Under the pieces are notes generated by a model. That model saw only the letters and a program-made list of their open reading frames with translations. It made no database searches and was not told the DNA's origin. The translations under genes and the position numbers were made by a program. DNA of 17,137 nucleotides from DATKSS01 sp049582065 (GTDB lineage: Bacteria > Chloroflexota > Dormibacteria > Dormibacterales > Dormibacteraceae): contig JBAUTF010000307.1 of assembly GCA_049582065.1 (NCBI GenBank), positions 1-17,137 on the forward strand, given 5' to 3'. Shown piece by piece: positions 7,398-15,610 of the stretch; position 1 is the first letter of the stretch; each line of letters begins with the position of its first letter.

Positions 7398-9017
7398 TCA
7401 CCACTCTGCGGCCGAGCGCATCGCCCGGGTCCGCGCGTCCGGGTCGTAGATGATCCGGTAAAAGGGCTCAGCCCACAGCCGGGTCATGCGCGAGGGTTGG
7501 ATCCGCGGGTGAGGGCGCACACGGCCCGGAGGCCGCACACCAATCCTTCCGTTCAGGTGCCAGCGATCGAGGGCTTCGGCGGTCTGGCGGAAGGCGGCCC
7601 ACGCCTCATCCGGATCGATGAGATCTCGATCGTCGCCGTCCGGGCGCCCGAGGTGCTCCTGCCACAACCGAAGCCGGAGGTTGCGCGCGAAGGTGCGTGC
7701 GCCATCTCCGAGGCCGCCCGGGTCGATGGGCTGTCGAGAGTCGCGCTCGGCGTCCAGCACCGCACATGCGATCTCAGAGTCGTGACTCCACGACCTCCTG
7801 TTGAAGTTGTCGGATCCCACGGACGCCCACACGTCGTCGATCACGCTGACCTTGGCGTGGACATACACCGGCACGCCGGCGAGGTTCTCGATGTCATAGA
7901 TCGCGACGCGGTCCCTCGCTGCCTCGAGCAGGACCTGGACCGCCTGCTCCCTTCCCACCTGGTTCGGGCGCAGCGTGATCGTCCCCGCCTGGTCGAAGAA
8001 CCGCGGCACAACCGCGATGAGATGCAGATCGTGGTTCGCCGTCAGTGCATCGGCGAACGTCCGCGCCACCTCAGCCGACCAGAGGAACTGGTCTTCGATA
8101 TAGATCATCCGGCGGGCTCGTCGCATCGCTTTACGAAAGCCCCGCGCGACGCTGCGCTCACCCTGCGGGGCAAATGGATAACCTCCGTGGCGCCGCGCGT
8201 AGGTGCGCAACACCTGGACGGAATGGGTCCCAAGTGGAGGTGGGTCGGGTGGCATTGGAGGGAGATCGCTCGCCTTTCGATGCGTATGCCTCAGCAGGTC
8301 GTGCACGATCCCGACCGGGTCGCGGCTGAGCGGGCTGCGATCGTTCCACCTTTCGCGGAAGTGAAAGTCGAGGTCACCCACCGCGGGACCCTTGATAGCG
8401 ACCTGGACGTCGTGCCAGGGAGGTTGCCGTCCATAAACCGGTGCCATCTTCTGGGTCTGGGGATCACCGCCGTGGACTGCGTCGTCGCGCCGGCTGTGGC
8501 AGAGGTCGATGCCGCCCACCAACGCAATGTCCTTTTCGGGCCCAGAAGCATGGCGCACGACGACGAGCTTCTGGTGGTGCGAGCCGCCCAACCGCACACG
8601 TTGGTCCAGGAGAACCTCGCCGCCGGCTGCGTTCACCTGGATGCCGAGGTGACGATTCCCCTTGGCGCTGAATCCGAGCCTGTCTGCATGCGAGCGCCAT
8701 AGGAGTCCTTTGACGCGCACACCGCGCCGCGCCGCGTCAGCCAGGACAGCGCCAATCTCGGTCTCTTTGGAGTCGCCGAGTCGTTGGTCGGGGTCCCCAC
8801 GCCAATCGGTGAAGAGCAAGTGGTCTCCCGGGGCCAGCTCACCGACGACCGCCAACAGCCGTCCAAAGTAAGTCGCGCCGTGGATCAGGGCCTCGACGCT
8901 GTTCCCGACGCTCCAGGCAATGGCGCCGGCGTGACGACTGTCGAGCCCTGTGAAGTCGTTGCCCCTCTCGCGACTGGTGAGAAACCAATGTTCCTCGACA
9001 TCACGTGCTCCCGTAAT
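7398..9017 (-). CDS. Phospholipase D / cardiolipin synthase-like HKD protein, non-canonical start
   Basis: A two-HKD phosphatidyltransferase-superfamily protein, about 539 residues if begun at ATT 9017. The first HKD region reads HHQKLVVVRH (His148, Lys150), followed by ALVGGIDLCHSRRDD. The second is a full HxKx4D, HAKVSVID (His387, Lys389, Asp394), followed by GSDNFNRRSW. Such proteins form a covalent phospho-His intermediate and cleave or transfer phosphatidyl groups. No signal peptide or N-terminal membrane span is visible. The first ATG/GTG/TTG codon in frame is TTG 8855, but the 54 codons before it encode WFLTSRERGND and NSVEALIHGATYFGRL, which look like the conserved N-terminus of this family. 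An in-frame stop at 9036-9038 closes the frame, so ATT 9017, CTG 8888 or a frameshift are the options. Annotation pipelines would likely give 7398-8855. Confidence 0.85.
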   Translation of the reverse strand: MTGARDVEEHWFLTSRERGNDFTGLDSRHAGAIAWSVGNSVEALIHGATYFGRLLAVVGELAPGDHLLFTDWRGDPDQRLGDSKETEIGAVLADAARRGVRVKGLLWRSHADRLGFSAKGNRHLGIQVNAAGGEVLLDQRVRLGGSHHQKLVVVRHASGPEKDIALVGGIDLCHSRRDDAVHGGDPQTQKMAPVYGRQPPWHDVQVAIKGPAVGDLDFHFRERWNDRSPLSRDPVGIVHDLLRHTHRKASDLPPMPPDPPPLGTHSVQVLRTYARRHGGYPFAPQGERSVARGFRKAMRRARRMIYIEDQFLWSAEVARTFADALTANHDLHLIAVVPRFFDQAGTITLRPNQVGREQAVQVLLEAARDRVAIYDIENLAGVPVYVHAKVSVIDDVWASVGSDNFNRRSWSHDSEIACAVLDAERDSRQPIDPGGLGDGARTFARNLRLRLWQEHLGRPDGDDRDLIDPDEAWAAFRQTAEALDRWHLNGRIGVRPPGRVRPHPRIQPSRMTRLWAEPFYRIIYDPDARTRAMRSAAEW

Positions 9018-9038
9018 ACCCGGGAACCTGACGTGTCA

Positions 9039-9044
9039 TACATA
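9039..9044 (-). promoter_or_regulatory. Possible -10 element for the phospholipase D-like gene
   Basis: The minus strand carries TATGTA within an AT-rich patch (9036-9048) in otherwise GC-rich DNA. It would place a transcript start near 9032, about 15 bases before the proposed ATT start. No good -35 box is seen at the usual distance, so this is tentative. Confidence 0.25.
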
Positions 9045-9131
9045 ACAAGCGCAGCAACAGCCTCCGATCGGAACAACGGGATGGCATGCTTGTTGCCGCG
9101 CAGGCAGTAGATCGGGGAGGAGGGGCGGCCG

Positions 9132-11138
9132 ATGGCAACCACGCTCGAAAGACCTCATGCAGGACCACGCACCAAGGGCGCTCCGGCCGCCCGGCCGTTC
9201 AAGCCCAAGGACCTGCTCCATCAGGTCGTCATCCAGGGCCTGGCCGTGGCCCCCGACGGCTCCGCGATCGTCTACACGCGGCGCACGGTGGAGGACAACA
9301 AGTACGCGCGACGCCTCTGGCGCACGACCTTCAAAGGCGATCGCTCGGAGCAGCTGACCACCGGCAAGAGCAGTGACACGGCCCCTCGCTTCTCGCCCGA
9401 CGGCGCCTCACTTCTCTTCACCTCGGACCGGTCCGGAAAGCCACAGGCATGGGTGATGTCGCTGGCAGGCGGCGAACCGAGGCAGGCCACCGACCTTCCC
9501 AACGGCGTCGGCGGCGCGGAGTGGTCGCCCGACGGCAAACGGCTCCTGCTGCTCGCTCCCAGTGGGGAGAAGCGGTTCCTGGTCGGCAAGGTCGACGACC
9601 CCGTCGCGCGGCGGATCCGCGACTACACGTGGCGGATCGACGGCGGCGGCTATCGAGACGAGTTCACGAGCGCCTGGGTCATCGACGTCGCGGGCGGCAA
9701 ACCCAAGCGGCTGACCGCCCCAACCTACGACGTCGCAGCAGCCCGCTGGTCTGGGGACGGCAAGCAGATCGTCATCCTCGCCGATCTGAGTCGCGAGGCG
9801 GCGCTCCTCGAGTACCCGTCGCTGTGGACAATCCCGGCGTCTGGCCCTGCTCCGGCCAAGCCGGCGCAACTCGCCGCTCTCCCCGGGGCCATCCACAACA
9901 TGGCGTGGGCTCCTTCCAGCCATGTGGCTTTCCTGGGCAACAGCCATCCGACCGCTCCCGGCTGGGCCAACGCCGACCTTTATGTGGCGGACGGAGAGAA
10001 CGCCAGGCAGCTTGCCGGCGGCCGCGACCTCAACATCTGGAACACCACCTACGGCGACTTCGAAGACCCGGAGCAGTTCGGGTTGCCGCCGGTCCTCTGG
10101 CTCGACGAAGACCACCTCGTCGCGCTGGTGGCCAGGAGAGGCTCGGCCCATCCATATCGATTTGGCATCGACGGAAGCGTCGAGGCGCTGGCCGAAGAGG
10201 ACATGGTCTGCAGCGCCATCGCAACGGGCGGCGGCCGAGTCGCCGTCGTGGCCTCGGGAGATGGCCCAAGCGACCTGTACGCGGTTGAGGAGGGTAGGCT
10301 TCGGCGGCTGACCACCGACGGCGGCAGATGGTTCGGTCCGTTCCAGCGCACGGTGGAGGCGCTCGAGATCCCTCATCCCGACGGCCATTCCATCCATGCC
10401 TGGCTGCAGCGGGCGCGAGGCGAGCGCGAGCGCAGGCGTGGTCCGATGGTCGTCGGCGTGCATGGCGGTCCCAACCTCTCGTACGGCCCCACTCCATGGT
10501 TGGAGCTCAACGCGCTGGCCGACGCCGGGTTCCACGTCCTCACCTGCAATCCGCGCGGGTCCACCGGCTACGGCGAGGCTTACGCTCGCGCGATCGACGG
10601 ACACTGGGGCGACAAGGACGCCAGCGACGTGATGCGCATTGTGGAATGGGCGATTGAAGAAGGCCTGGCGGACCGCTCTCGAATCGGGGTCTTCGGGCTC
10701 TCCTACGGCGGGTACATGACGAACTGGCTGCTGGGCGCGCACCCTGGCGTCTTCGCCGCCGCGGTGAGCGAGAACCCGGTGACCGACCTGCTCACCGAAT
10801 TCGGGAGCGCCGACTTCGGCCTCACGATCGGGCGCGGCGCGGTGGGCCACGAGCATCTCTCCGAGCATCTGGCCGAATTCCTGGACCGCTCGCCTTTCAC
10901 GAGGATCCACCACAACCACGCTCCGCTCCTCTTGCTGCACGCCGAGCAGGACCACCGGTGCCCGCCCGGACATTCCGAGCTGGTCTTCACGATCCTGAGA
11001 TCCCTGGGCCGCGAGGTCGAGATGGTCAGGTATCCCGACGAGTCTCACATCATGCTCATGGGAGGGAGGCCGGATCGCCGGGTCGACCGTCTCGAGCGCA
11101 TCGTCGGATGGTTCGAGAAGCACCTGATGGATCGCTGA
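9132..11138 (+). CDS. S9C-type acylaminoacyl peptidase / prolyl oligopeptidase-family hydrolase
   Basis: A 668-residue serine peptidase of the S9 family, the usual size for bacterial S9C enzymes. Residues 30-400 form a beta-propeller with PD40/TolB-like repeats (RFSPDGASLLFTSDR, EWSPDGKRLLLL, RWSGDGKQIVILAD). Residues about 410-668 are an alpha/beta-hydrolase domain. The catalytic triad reads Ser524 in GLSYGGYMT, Asp607 in AEQDHRCPP and His639 in DESHIM; VHGGPNLSYG supplies the oxyanion region and NPRGSTGYGE is typical of the family. Such enzymes remove N-acylated or free N-terminal residues from short peptides. No signal peptide is seen, so it is probably cytoplasmic. A strong purine-rich ribosome site (GGGAGGAGGGG) precedes the ATG. 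It appears to be a single-gene unit, divergent from the phospholipase D-like gene. Exact specificity is unknown. Confidence 0.93.
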   Translation: MATTLERPHAGPRTKGAPAARPFKPKDLLHQVVIQGLAVAPDGSAIVYTRRTVEDNKYARRLWRTTFKGDRSEQLTTGKSSDTAPRFSPDGASLLFTSDRSGKPQAWVMSLAGGEPRQATDLPNGVGGAEWSPDGKRLLLLAPSGEKRFLVGKVDDPVARRIRDYTWRIDGGGYRDEFTSAWVIDVAGGKPKRLTAPTYDVAAARWSGDGKQIVILADLSREAALLEYPSLWTIPASGPAPAKPAQLAALPGAIHNMAWAPSSHVAFLGNSHPTAPGWANADLYVADGENARQLAGGRDLNIWNTTYGDFEDPEQFGLPPVLWLDEDHLVALVARRGSAHPYRFGIDGSVEALAEEDMVCSAIATGGGRVAVVASGDGPSDLYAVEEGRLRRLTTDGGRWFGPFQRTVEALEIPHPDGHSIHAWLQRARGERERRRGPMVVGVHGGPNLSYGPTPWLELNALADAGFHVLTCNPRGSTGYGEAYARAIDGHWGDKDASDVMRIVEWAIEEGLADRSRIGVFGLSYGGYMTNWLLGAHPGVFAAAVSENPVTDLLTEFGSADFGLTIGRGAVGHEHLSEHLAEFLDRSPFTRIHHNHAPLLLLHAEQDHRCPPGHSELVFTILRSLGREVEMVRYPDESHIMLMGGRPDRRVDRLERIVGWFEKHLMDR

Positions 11139-11176
11139 AACGCCGTCCGGCTTCAAAACGCGGCCGTCCATGCGGC

Positions 11177-11209
11177 TTGTCTTAGCCAGTACTTACACGG
11201 CTTAACAAT
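11177..11209 (+). promoter_or_regulatory. Possible promoter of the ftsEX operon
   Basis: TTGTCT (11177-11182) resembles a -35 box, and CTTAAC/TAACAAT around 11201-11209 lies 18-20 bases further as a loose -10. The region is locally AT-rich, sits in the 115-base gap before ftsE, and would give a leader of roughly 40 bases. Both boxes are imperfect. Confidence 0.3.
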
Positions 11210-11253
11210 CAAAAGCCCCGGAAGCCGGCCGATTTCCCGTTATCCCACTTGTA

Positions 11254-11970
11254 TTGCGCCCAATCGTCGAGTTCGACGGAGTGACGCGAGCGTACGGACA
11301 CAGGCTCGCGCTGGACGATGTTTGCCTGGCGCTGGAGCCGGGTGAGCTGAGTTTTCTCGTCGGCCCCAGCGGCGCCGGCAAGACCACGCTGCTCAAGCTC
11401 ATCAACCGGGAGATACGCCCGACCAGCGGCAAGGTCTGGGTCGACGGCATCCCGGCTCACTCGTTGAAGGCGTCGCGGGTCTCCAATCTCCGCCGGCGCG
11501 TCGGCGTGGTCTTCCAGGACTACAAGCTCCTGCCGCGGCTGACCGCGGTGGAGAACGTCGCGTTCGCGCTCCAGGTCGGCGACCTGCGCGTGTCGGACGA
11601 GGAGGCCAGGGACCGCGCTCTCGATGCGCTCGAGGCGGTCGGCCTCGGCGACCGCGGTGGGGCATTTCCGAACGAGCTGTCCGGCGGGCAGCAGCAGCGC
11701 GTCGCGGTGGCGCGGGCGGTGATCGCCAAGCCGCCGCTTCTGATCGCGGACGAGCCCACGGGCAACCTGGACATGGAAACGGCCTGGGAGATGATGGACC
11801 TGTTCGAGGACATCGCGGCGTGGGGCATCACCGTGCTCATCGCGACCCACAACGTCGAGATCGTGACGCGCCTTCAGCGCCGGGTCCTGACGCTGGTGCA
11901 CGGCCGGCTGGTGCGCGACCAACCAGCGGGCCGCACCGGGAGGATGGCATGGCTGGCGTCGTCCTTGTGA
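11254..11970 (+). CDS. ftsE: Cell-division ATP-binding protein FtsE
   Basis: A 238-residue ABC ATPase. Walker A is GPSGAGKTT (37-45), the Q-loop Gln88 lies in VVFQDYKLLP, the signature LSGGQQQR is at 142-149, Walker B is LLIADEPTGNLD (162-173), and the switch His199 is in ATHN. The DYKLLP and TGNLD wording is typical of FtsE rather than importer ATPases. With FtsX it forms a membrane complex that gates peptidoglycan hydrolysis during division. The start is TTG 11254, which gives the usual beginning VEFDGVTRAYG. No ribosome site is visible, so initiation may be weak or leader-dependent; GTG 11281 is a less likely alternative. It is the first gene of ftsE-ftsX-M23, overlapping ftsX by 22 bases. 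Confidence 0.93.
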   Translation: MRPIVEFDGVTRAYGHRLALDDVCLALEPGELSFLVGPSGAGKTTLLKLINREIRPTSGKVWVDGIPAHSLKASRVSNLRRRVGVVFQDYKLLPRLTAVENVAFALQVGDLRVSDEEARDRALDALEAVGLGDRGGAFPNELSGGQQQRVAVARAVIAKPPLLIADEPTGNLDMETAWEMMDLFEDIAAWGITVLIATHNVEIVTRLQRRVLTLVHGRLVRDQPAGRTGRMAWLASSL

Positions 11971-12899
11971 AGGCCCACTTCCCGCGCCGCAGGATGGCGC
12001 AGATTGTCGGCGCGAACGTCGTGCGCTACGTGTTCGGCGGCGCGGGGCGCAGCTGGCTGCGGAACATCTCGAGCACCGCGCCGGCGCTCGGCTCCATGAC
12101 TTTGCTCCTGCTCCTGTCCGGACTCGTCGGCCTCGCCGGCTTCGCGCTCAGCAACCTGGAGCGGGTTGAAGCAGGGCAGGCTTCGCTGCTCTACGTCTAC
12201 CTGCGCGACGACGCGACCGCCGTCGAGGTGGACGGCCTCTGGACGCGGCTTGCGAACGACCCGCGCGTGGCGAACGTCAACTACACCTCCAAGGCCGACG
12301 CGCTCAAGCGCGCGAAGACCATCCCGGGGCTGCCGCAGCTGGCCAGCTCGAGCGACAGCAACCCGTTCCCCGCAAGCCTTGACGTCCAGATCAAGAACAT
12401 CAACGACGTGGGGGCGGTCGACTCCCTCGTGCGCAGTGACATCGCGGTGGACCCGTCCTACCCGACCTCCTACGACCAGGGCTCGTACCAGCGGATCCAG
12501 AACGTGTTGTTCGGCCTCGGGGTGGCCGGCTTCGTGTTCCTTGGGCTGCTCGGTTTCGTCGCGGTCACCGTGACCGTCAACAGCATCAAGGCTGCGATCC
12601 ACGCGCGGCGTGACGAGATCAAGATCATGCAGCTGGTGGGCGCGCCCCGCTGGATGGTCCGGGGCCCGTTCGTGGTCGAAGGCGCCATCACCGGAGCGCT
12701 CTCGGGCGCGGCCGCGGGCCTGGTCACCTTCGGCCTGGTCGTCGCCGGAATCAAGGCGGGTTCGTCGTCTTTCACGCAATTTGCGCCGGGCGTCACCGTC
12801 GTGGTCGCGGCCGCCGGCGCTGCGGTCGTGTTCGCAGCCGGCGTCGGGTTGGGTTCGGCCTCCTCGCTGCTCAGCCTGCGGAGGCACATGGAGTCGTGA
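11949..12899 (+). CDS. ftsX: Cell-division permease-like protein FtsX
   Basis: A 316-residue membrane protein with the FtsX layout: a cytoplasmic N-terminus, TM1 at about 46-68, a large extracellular domain (about 70-185, beginning ASLLYVYLRDDATAVEV), then TM2 (187-210), TM3 (241-267) and TM4 (281-305). The cytoplasmic loop RRDEIKIMQLVGAPRWMVRG between TM2 and TM3 is the family's FtsE-contact motif. It transmits FtsE ATP hydrolysis to an extracytoplasmic hydrolase through the extracellular domain. ATG 11949 is preferred because GGGAGG precedes it by 5 bases; ATG 11994 is possible. Its stop overlaps the next gene's GTG (GTGA), so the hydrolase is translationally coupled, which points to that protein as its partner. 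Confidence 0.93.
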   Translation: MAGVVLVKAHFPRRRMAQIVGANVVRYVFGGAGRSWLRNISSTAPALGSMTLLLLLSGLVGLAGFALSNLERVEAGQASLLYVYLRDDATAVEVDGLWTRLANDPRVANVNYTSKADALKRAKTIPGLPQLASSSDSNPFPASLDVQIKNINDVGAVDSLVRSDIAVDPSYPTSYDQGSYQRIQNVLFGLGVAGFVFLGLLGFVAVTVTVNSIKAAIHARRDEIKIMQLVGAPRWMVRGPFVVEGAITGALSGAAAGLVTFGLVVAGIKAGSSSFTQFAPGVTVVVAAAGAAVVFAAGVGLGSASSLLSLRRHMES

Positions 12900-14158
12900 G
12901 ACGGCTGCTGCTCGCGCTCGTGCTCGTCCTCATGGCACTCGCCGGCGCCCAGGGCGGCGTGTCCGCGGACACGTCACCGCCCGACCCGATTCAGCAGCAG
13001 GCGGTGATCGCCCAGGTCCGCTCTCAGCTCGGCAGCAACCTGGCCGACGCGCTCGCGGCTCAACACCAGCTCCGGCAGTCTCTGCAGGACAACGCAGTCC
13101 AGCAGCAGGCGGTCCAGGCGCAGATCGTGGATGTTGACGCGAAGATCGCCGGCCTGGACGCGCAGATCACCGCCGCGCAGCAGCGGGAGGCCTACCTGGC
13201 CTTGCGCATCGACGCCGAGAGAGCGCAGCTCACGCAGCTGGCCCGAGCCATCTACGTCGCTCCGACCTCTGTCCTGGTCGTGCTCGGCGAGGCCCGGAGC
13301 CTGAGCGACCTGCTGTCGAGGATCGCCGACCTCAATGTGGCCGGCACTCGCGCGTCCGACGTCAAGCGATCCCTGGCGATAGACCTTGTCGAGCAGCAGG
13401 TTCAACGCAAGCGAGAGCAGGACGCACGCGCTGCGCAGGTCATCCAGCAGGTCCAGCTCGACCAGGAGCTGGCGCAGTTGAAAGACCTCCAGGCGCAGCA
13501 GGAAAAATCGATGGCCGACCTCGACACCAAGATCGCCGAGACGCGCTACGAGTTGTGGCGCCTGAACACGCAATCGGCGCAGCTGGCGCAGCAGATCACG
13601 GACATGCTCACGCAGCAGGAGGACGCCCTCATCGCCGCGGCCATGCAGGCCGTGTGGACGCAGGTGCAGCTGTGGACTCAGTCGAACAACGTGGGGCAGA
13701 TCCCGACCAGCGCCGGCCACTCGACCAAGTACCGCTTCATCTGGCCGGAACCCCAGGCGCAGATCTCGCAGCCGTTCGGACCAAGCCAGCTCGCGCTCGA
13801 ACCGCCTTATGGCGGCTACCCGCACTTCCACACCGGGATCGACATGATCGAGCCGTTCGGGTCGCCGGTATACGCTGCGGACGACGGCGTGGTGGCGCTG
13901 GTGGGCAGCTCGACCAGCGGTTACGGCAATTACGTCGTGATCGCCCATGCGGGCGGGCTGGACACTCTTTACGGCCACCTCTCGGCAGCGCTGGTCAAAG
14001 CCGGGCAGGCCGTGACGCAGGGACAGACGATCGGCCTCGAGGGATCGACCGGCAACTCGACCGGCCCGCACCTGCACTTCGAGCTGCGCATCAATCAGAA
14101 GCCGGTCGACCCGACGCTTTATCTGCCCCCGGGGGCGCCGTCATCCTTCAAGCTCTAG
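12896..14158 (+). CDS. Secreted M23 (LytM) peptidase with coiled coil, likely FtsEX-activated
   Basis: A 420-residue EnvC/PcsB-like architecture. There is an N-terminal signal peptide (MRRLLLALVLVLMALAGAQG, cleavage near residues 20-25), a long Gln/Ala-rich coiled coil in two arms (about 32-115 and 155-260), and a C-terminal LytM domain (about 295-412). The zinc site looks intact: His312 and Asp316 in HFHTGID, and HLH at 392-394, with YGHLS between them. It could therefore cut peptidoglycan peptides itself, unlike EnvC, whose LytM domain is degenerate. The GTG start overlaps the ftsX stop by 4 bases. By analogy with PcsB, RipC and EnvC, the coiled coil should dock on the FtsX extracellular domain; this is inference from context and layout. 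Confidence 0.92.
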   Translation: MRRLLLALVLVLMALAGAQGGVSADTSPPDPIQQQAVIAQVRSQLGSNLADALAAQHQLRQSLQDNAVQQQAVQAQIVDVDAKIAGLDAQITAAQQREAYLALRIDAERAQLTQLARAIYVAPTSVLVVLGEARSLSDLLSRIADLNVAGTRASDVKRSLAIDLVEQQVQRKREQDARAAQVIQQVQLDQELAQLKDLQAQQEKSMADLDTKIAETRYELWRLNTQSAQLAQQITDMLTQQEDALIAAAMQAVWTQVQLWTQSNNVGQIPTSAGHSTKYRFIWPEPQAQISQPFGPSQLALEPPYGGYPHFHTGIDMIEPFGSPVYAADDGVVALVGSSTSGYGNYVVIAHAGGLDTLYGHLSAALVKAGQAVTQGQTIGLEGSTGNSTGPHLHFELRINQKPVDPTLYLPPGAPSSFKL

Positions 14159-14168
14159 CCCCGAGCCC

Positions 14169-14591
14169 TTAGCCGGCTGCGGCCAGGCCCGCCTGGGCGA
14201 CCTCCATGTCCTGGGTGTAGTGGCCGCCGCTGACCCCGATCCCGCCGATGATCGCATCGCCCGCCTTGATCGGGTAGCCGCCCCCGAAGATCACCAGGCG
14301 GTCGATCCCGCCCACGGCGCCGGCGGCCAGAGGAGGGTCGTCCTTGATGAAATCGTGCCACCCGTCGGTCGACAGGCCGAACCCGACTGCCGTGTACGCT
14401 TTGTCCTGGGCGATCTGGACGCTCAGCAGCGCCGCTCCGTCCATCCTGCTGAAGGCTTTCAGGACGCCGCTCTCATCGCAGACCGAGATCACGAACGGGT
14501 GACCCATGGACTTCGCCTTGGCTTCGGCCGCGGCGACCACCTTGTGCGCCAGCTCCGTCGTGATGGTCGGCTTGGTGTAGCTGTTGCTCAA
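14169..14591 (-). CDS. GlcG/HbpS-family protein
   Basis: A 140-residue protein covering the whole GlcG/HbpS (DUF336, 'heme-degrading') domain. Landmarks are AHKVVAAAEAKAKSMGHPFV, VCDESGVLKAFSRMDGA, the GGGYPIKAGDAIIGGIGVSGG block, and a C-terminal D-x-x-V-A-x-A-G-L. In characterised relatives this fold binds heme or small molecules and forms oligomers; many members have no known role. No signal peptide is seen. The start is TTG 14591, with GGAGGAG 6 bases upstream and overlapping the upstream lyase stop as TTGA. Its coupling to the lyase suggests an accessory or substrate-related function for that enzyme, which is inference. Confidence 0.88.
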   Translation of the reverse strand: MSNSYTKPTITTELAHKVVAAAEAKAKSMGHPFVISVCDESGVLKAFSRMDGAALLSVQIAQDKAYTAVGFGLSTDGWHDFIKDDPPLAAGAVGGIDRLVIFGGGYPIKAGDAIIGGIGVSGGHYTQDMEVAQAGLAAAG

Positions 14592-15514
14592 TTTCTCTCC
14601 TCCGTCACTGAATGGTTGTAACGCTGCTCGAGGTCACGTATCTCGGGCAGCCCGATGAAGTCAAGGAATTCCGCGAATCGAGGCAGGTCGGGGAGGACAT
14701 GGATCGGCGTGCCGTCGGCGCGAATCTGGGCCAGCACCGTCCGCATCGCCCGGGTCGCCGCCAGCAGGGTCGCGATCGGGAAGATCACGATGGCAAAGCC
14801 GAGCTCGGCCAGCATGGAATGGTCGACGGCCGGTGTCTTGCCGCCCTCCGCGTAGTTGAACAAGAGCGGCACCGTCGGAAAGGCGGCCGCGATCGCCCGA
14901 ACCTCATCGACCGACTGGGGCGCCTCAATAAAAAGGACGTCAGCGCCCGCCTCTCGGTACGCGGCGGCCCGCTCGATGGCGGCGTCCAGCCCCTCCACAG
15001 CGCGGGCATCGGTCCGGGCGATGATGACGAGGTCCTTCGAGACCCGCGCGTCGACGGCGGCCCGCACCTTTGCGACCATCTCGGCCACCGGCACCACCTG
15101 CTTGCCCTCCATGTGCCCGCATTTCTTGGGTGCGACCTGGTCCTCGATATGGAGACCGGCCACCCCGGCCCTCTCGTATTCGCGGACCGTGCGCAGGACG
15201 TTGATCGGGTTTCCGTAGCCGGTGTCGGCGTCCGCGATCACCGGGAGGTCGACGGCCTCGACGATCCGGCGCGCGTTGTCCGCCATCTCCGACATCGAGA
15301 CGAGCCCGACGTCAGGCCGGCCCAGGAGCCCGGCGGAGGTCCCGAATCCTGTCATGTAGACGGCGGGGAATCCGGCCTCCTCGACGAGGCGTGCGCCAAG
15401 CGCGTCGTAGCAGCCCGGCGCGAGAACCGGCCGCGCCGTCTCAAGCAGCGCGCGCAGGCGCGGCCGTGAGCTTGCGCTTCCGGGGAGCAGTGGGGCCATC
15501 GCGGGAATCATCAT
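14588..15514 (-). CDS. Isocitrate lyase / PEP mutase superfamily C-C lyase (methylisocitrate lyase-like)
   Basis: A 308-residue TIM-barrel enzyme. Key blocks are APGCYDALGARLVEEAGFPA, TGFGTSAGLLG, the metal-binding DADTGYGNP, GLHIEDQVAPKKCGH with the Cys expected for lyase activity in isocitrate and methylisocitrate lyases, and IARTDARAVEGLDAAIERA. The KKCGH loop argues for a 2-methylisocitrate lyase, oxaloacetate decarboxylase or related 2-hydroxyacid lyase rather than a PEP mutase. No prpC or prpD neighbours are present, so the substrate is open. ATG 15514 is chosen because homologous sequence begins soon after; ATG 15511 and ATG 15499 are also possible, and the long upstream open frame reads antiparallel to the hydrolase. 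It is divergent from the hydrolase gene with a 96-base spacer. Confidence 0.9.
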   Translation of the reverse strand: MMIPAMAPLLPGSASSRPRLRALLETARPVLAPGCYDALGARLVEEAGFPAVYMTGFGTSAGLLGRPDVGLVSMSEMADNARRIVEAVDLPVIADADTGYGNPINVLRTVREYERAGVAGLHIEDQVAPKKCGHMEGKQVVPVAEMVAKVRAAVDARVSKDLVIIARTDARAVEGLDAAIERAAAYREAGADVLFIEAPQSVDEVRAIAAAFPTVPLLFNYAEGGKTPAVDHSMLAELGFAIVIFPIATLLAATRAMRTVLAQIRADGTPIHVLPDLPRFAEFLDFIGLPEIRDLEQRYNHSVTEERN

Positions 15515-15610
15515 CCCTCGCCAGCCGCCGCGGCGTGGTCTGCGGGTAATGAAAATCAGTCGCGTGCTGCCTTTAGCTATCTTGACGGGAGCAACACAGA
15601 GGAGGCACCG

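Noticed and set aside
9044..9094. 7-bp inverted repeat AACAAGC/GCTTGTT with 37 bases between arms in the divergent spacer
   Set aside because: Short arms and a long spacer; could occur by chance, with no supporting second copy.
9408..11171. Minus-strand open frame of 587 codons opposite the S9C peptidase
   Set aside because: The peptidase frame has a full catalytic triad, propeller repeats and a strong ribosome site; the opposite frame has no recognisable domain.
12974..14077. Minus-strand open frame of 367 codons opposite the M23 peptidase
   Set aside because: Arg/Leu/Gly/Asp-rich shadow of the Gln-rich coiled coil; no motif, no start signal.
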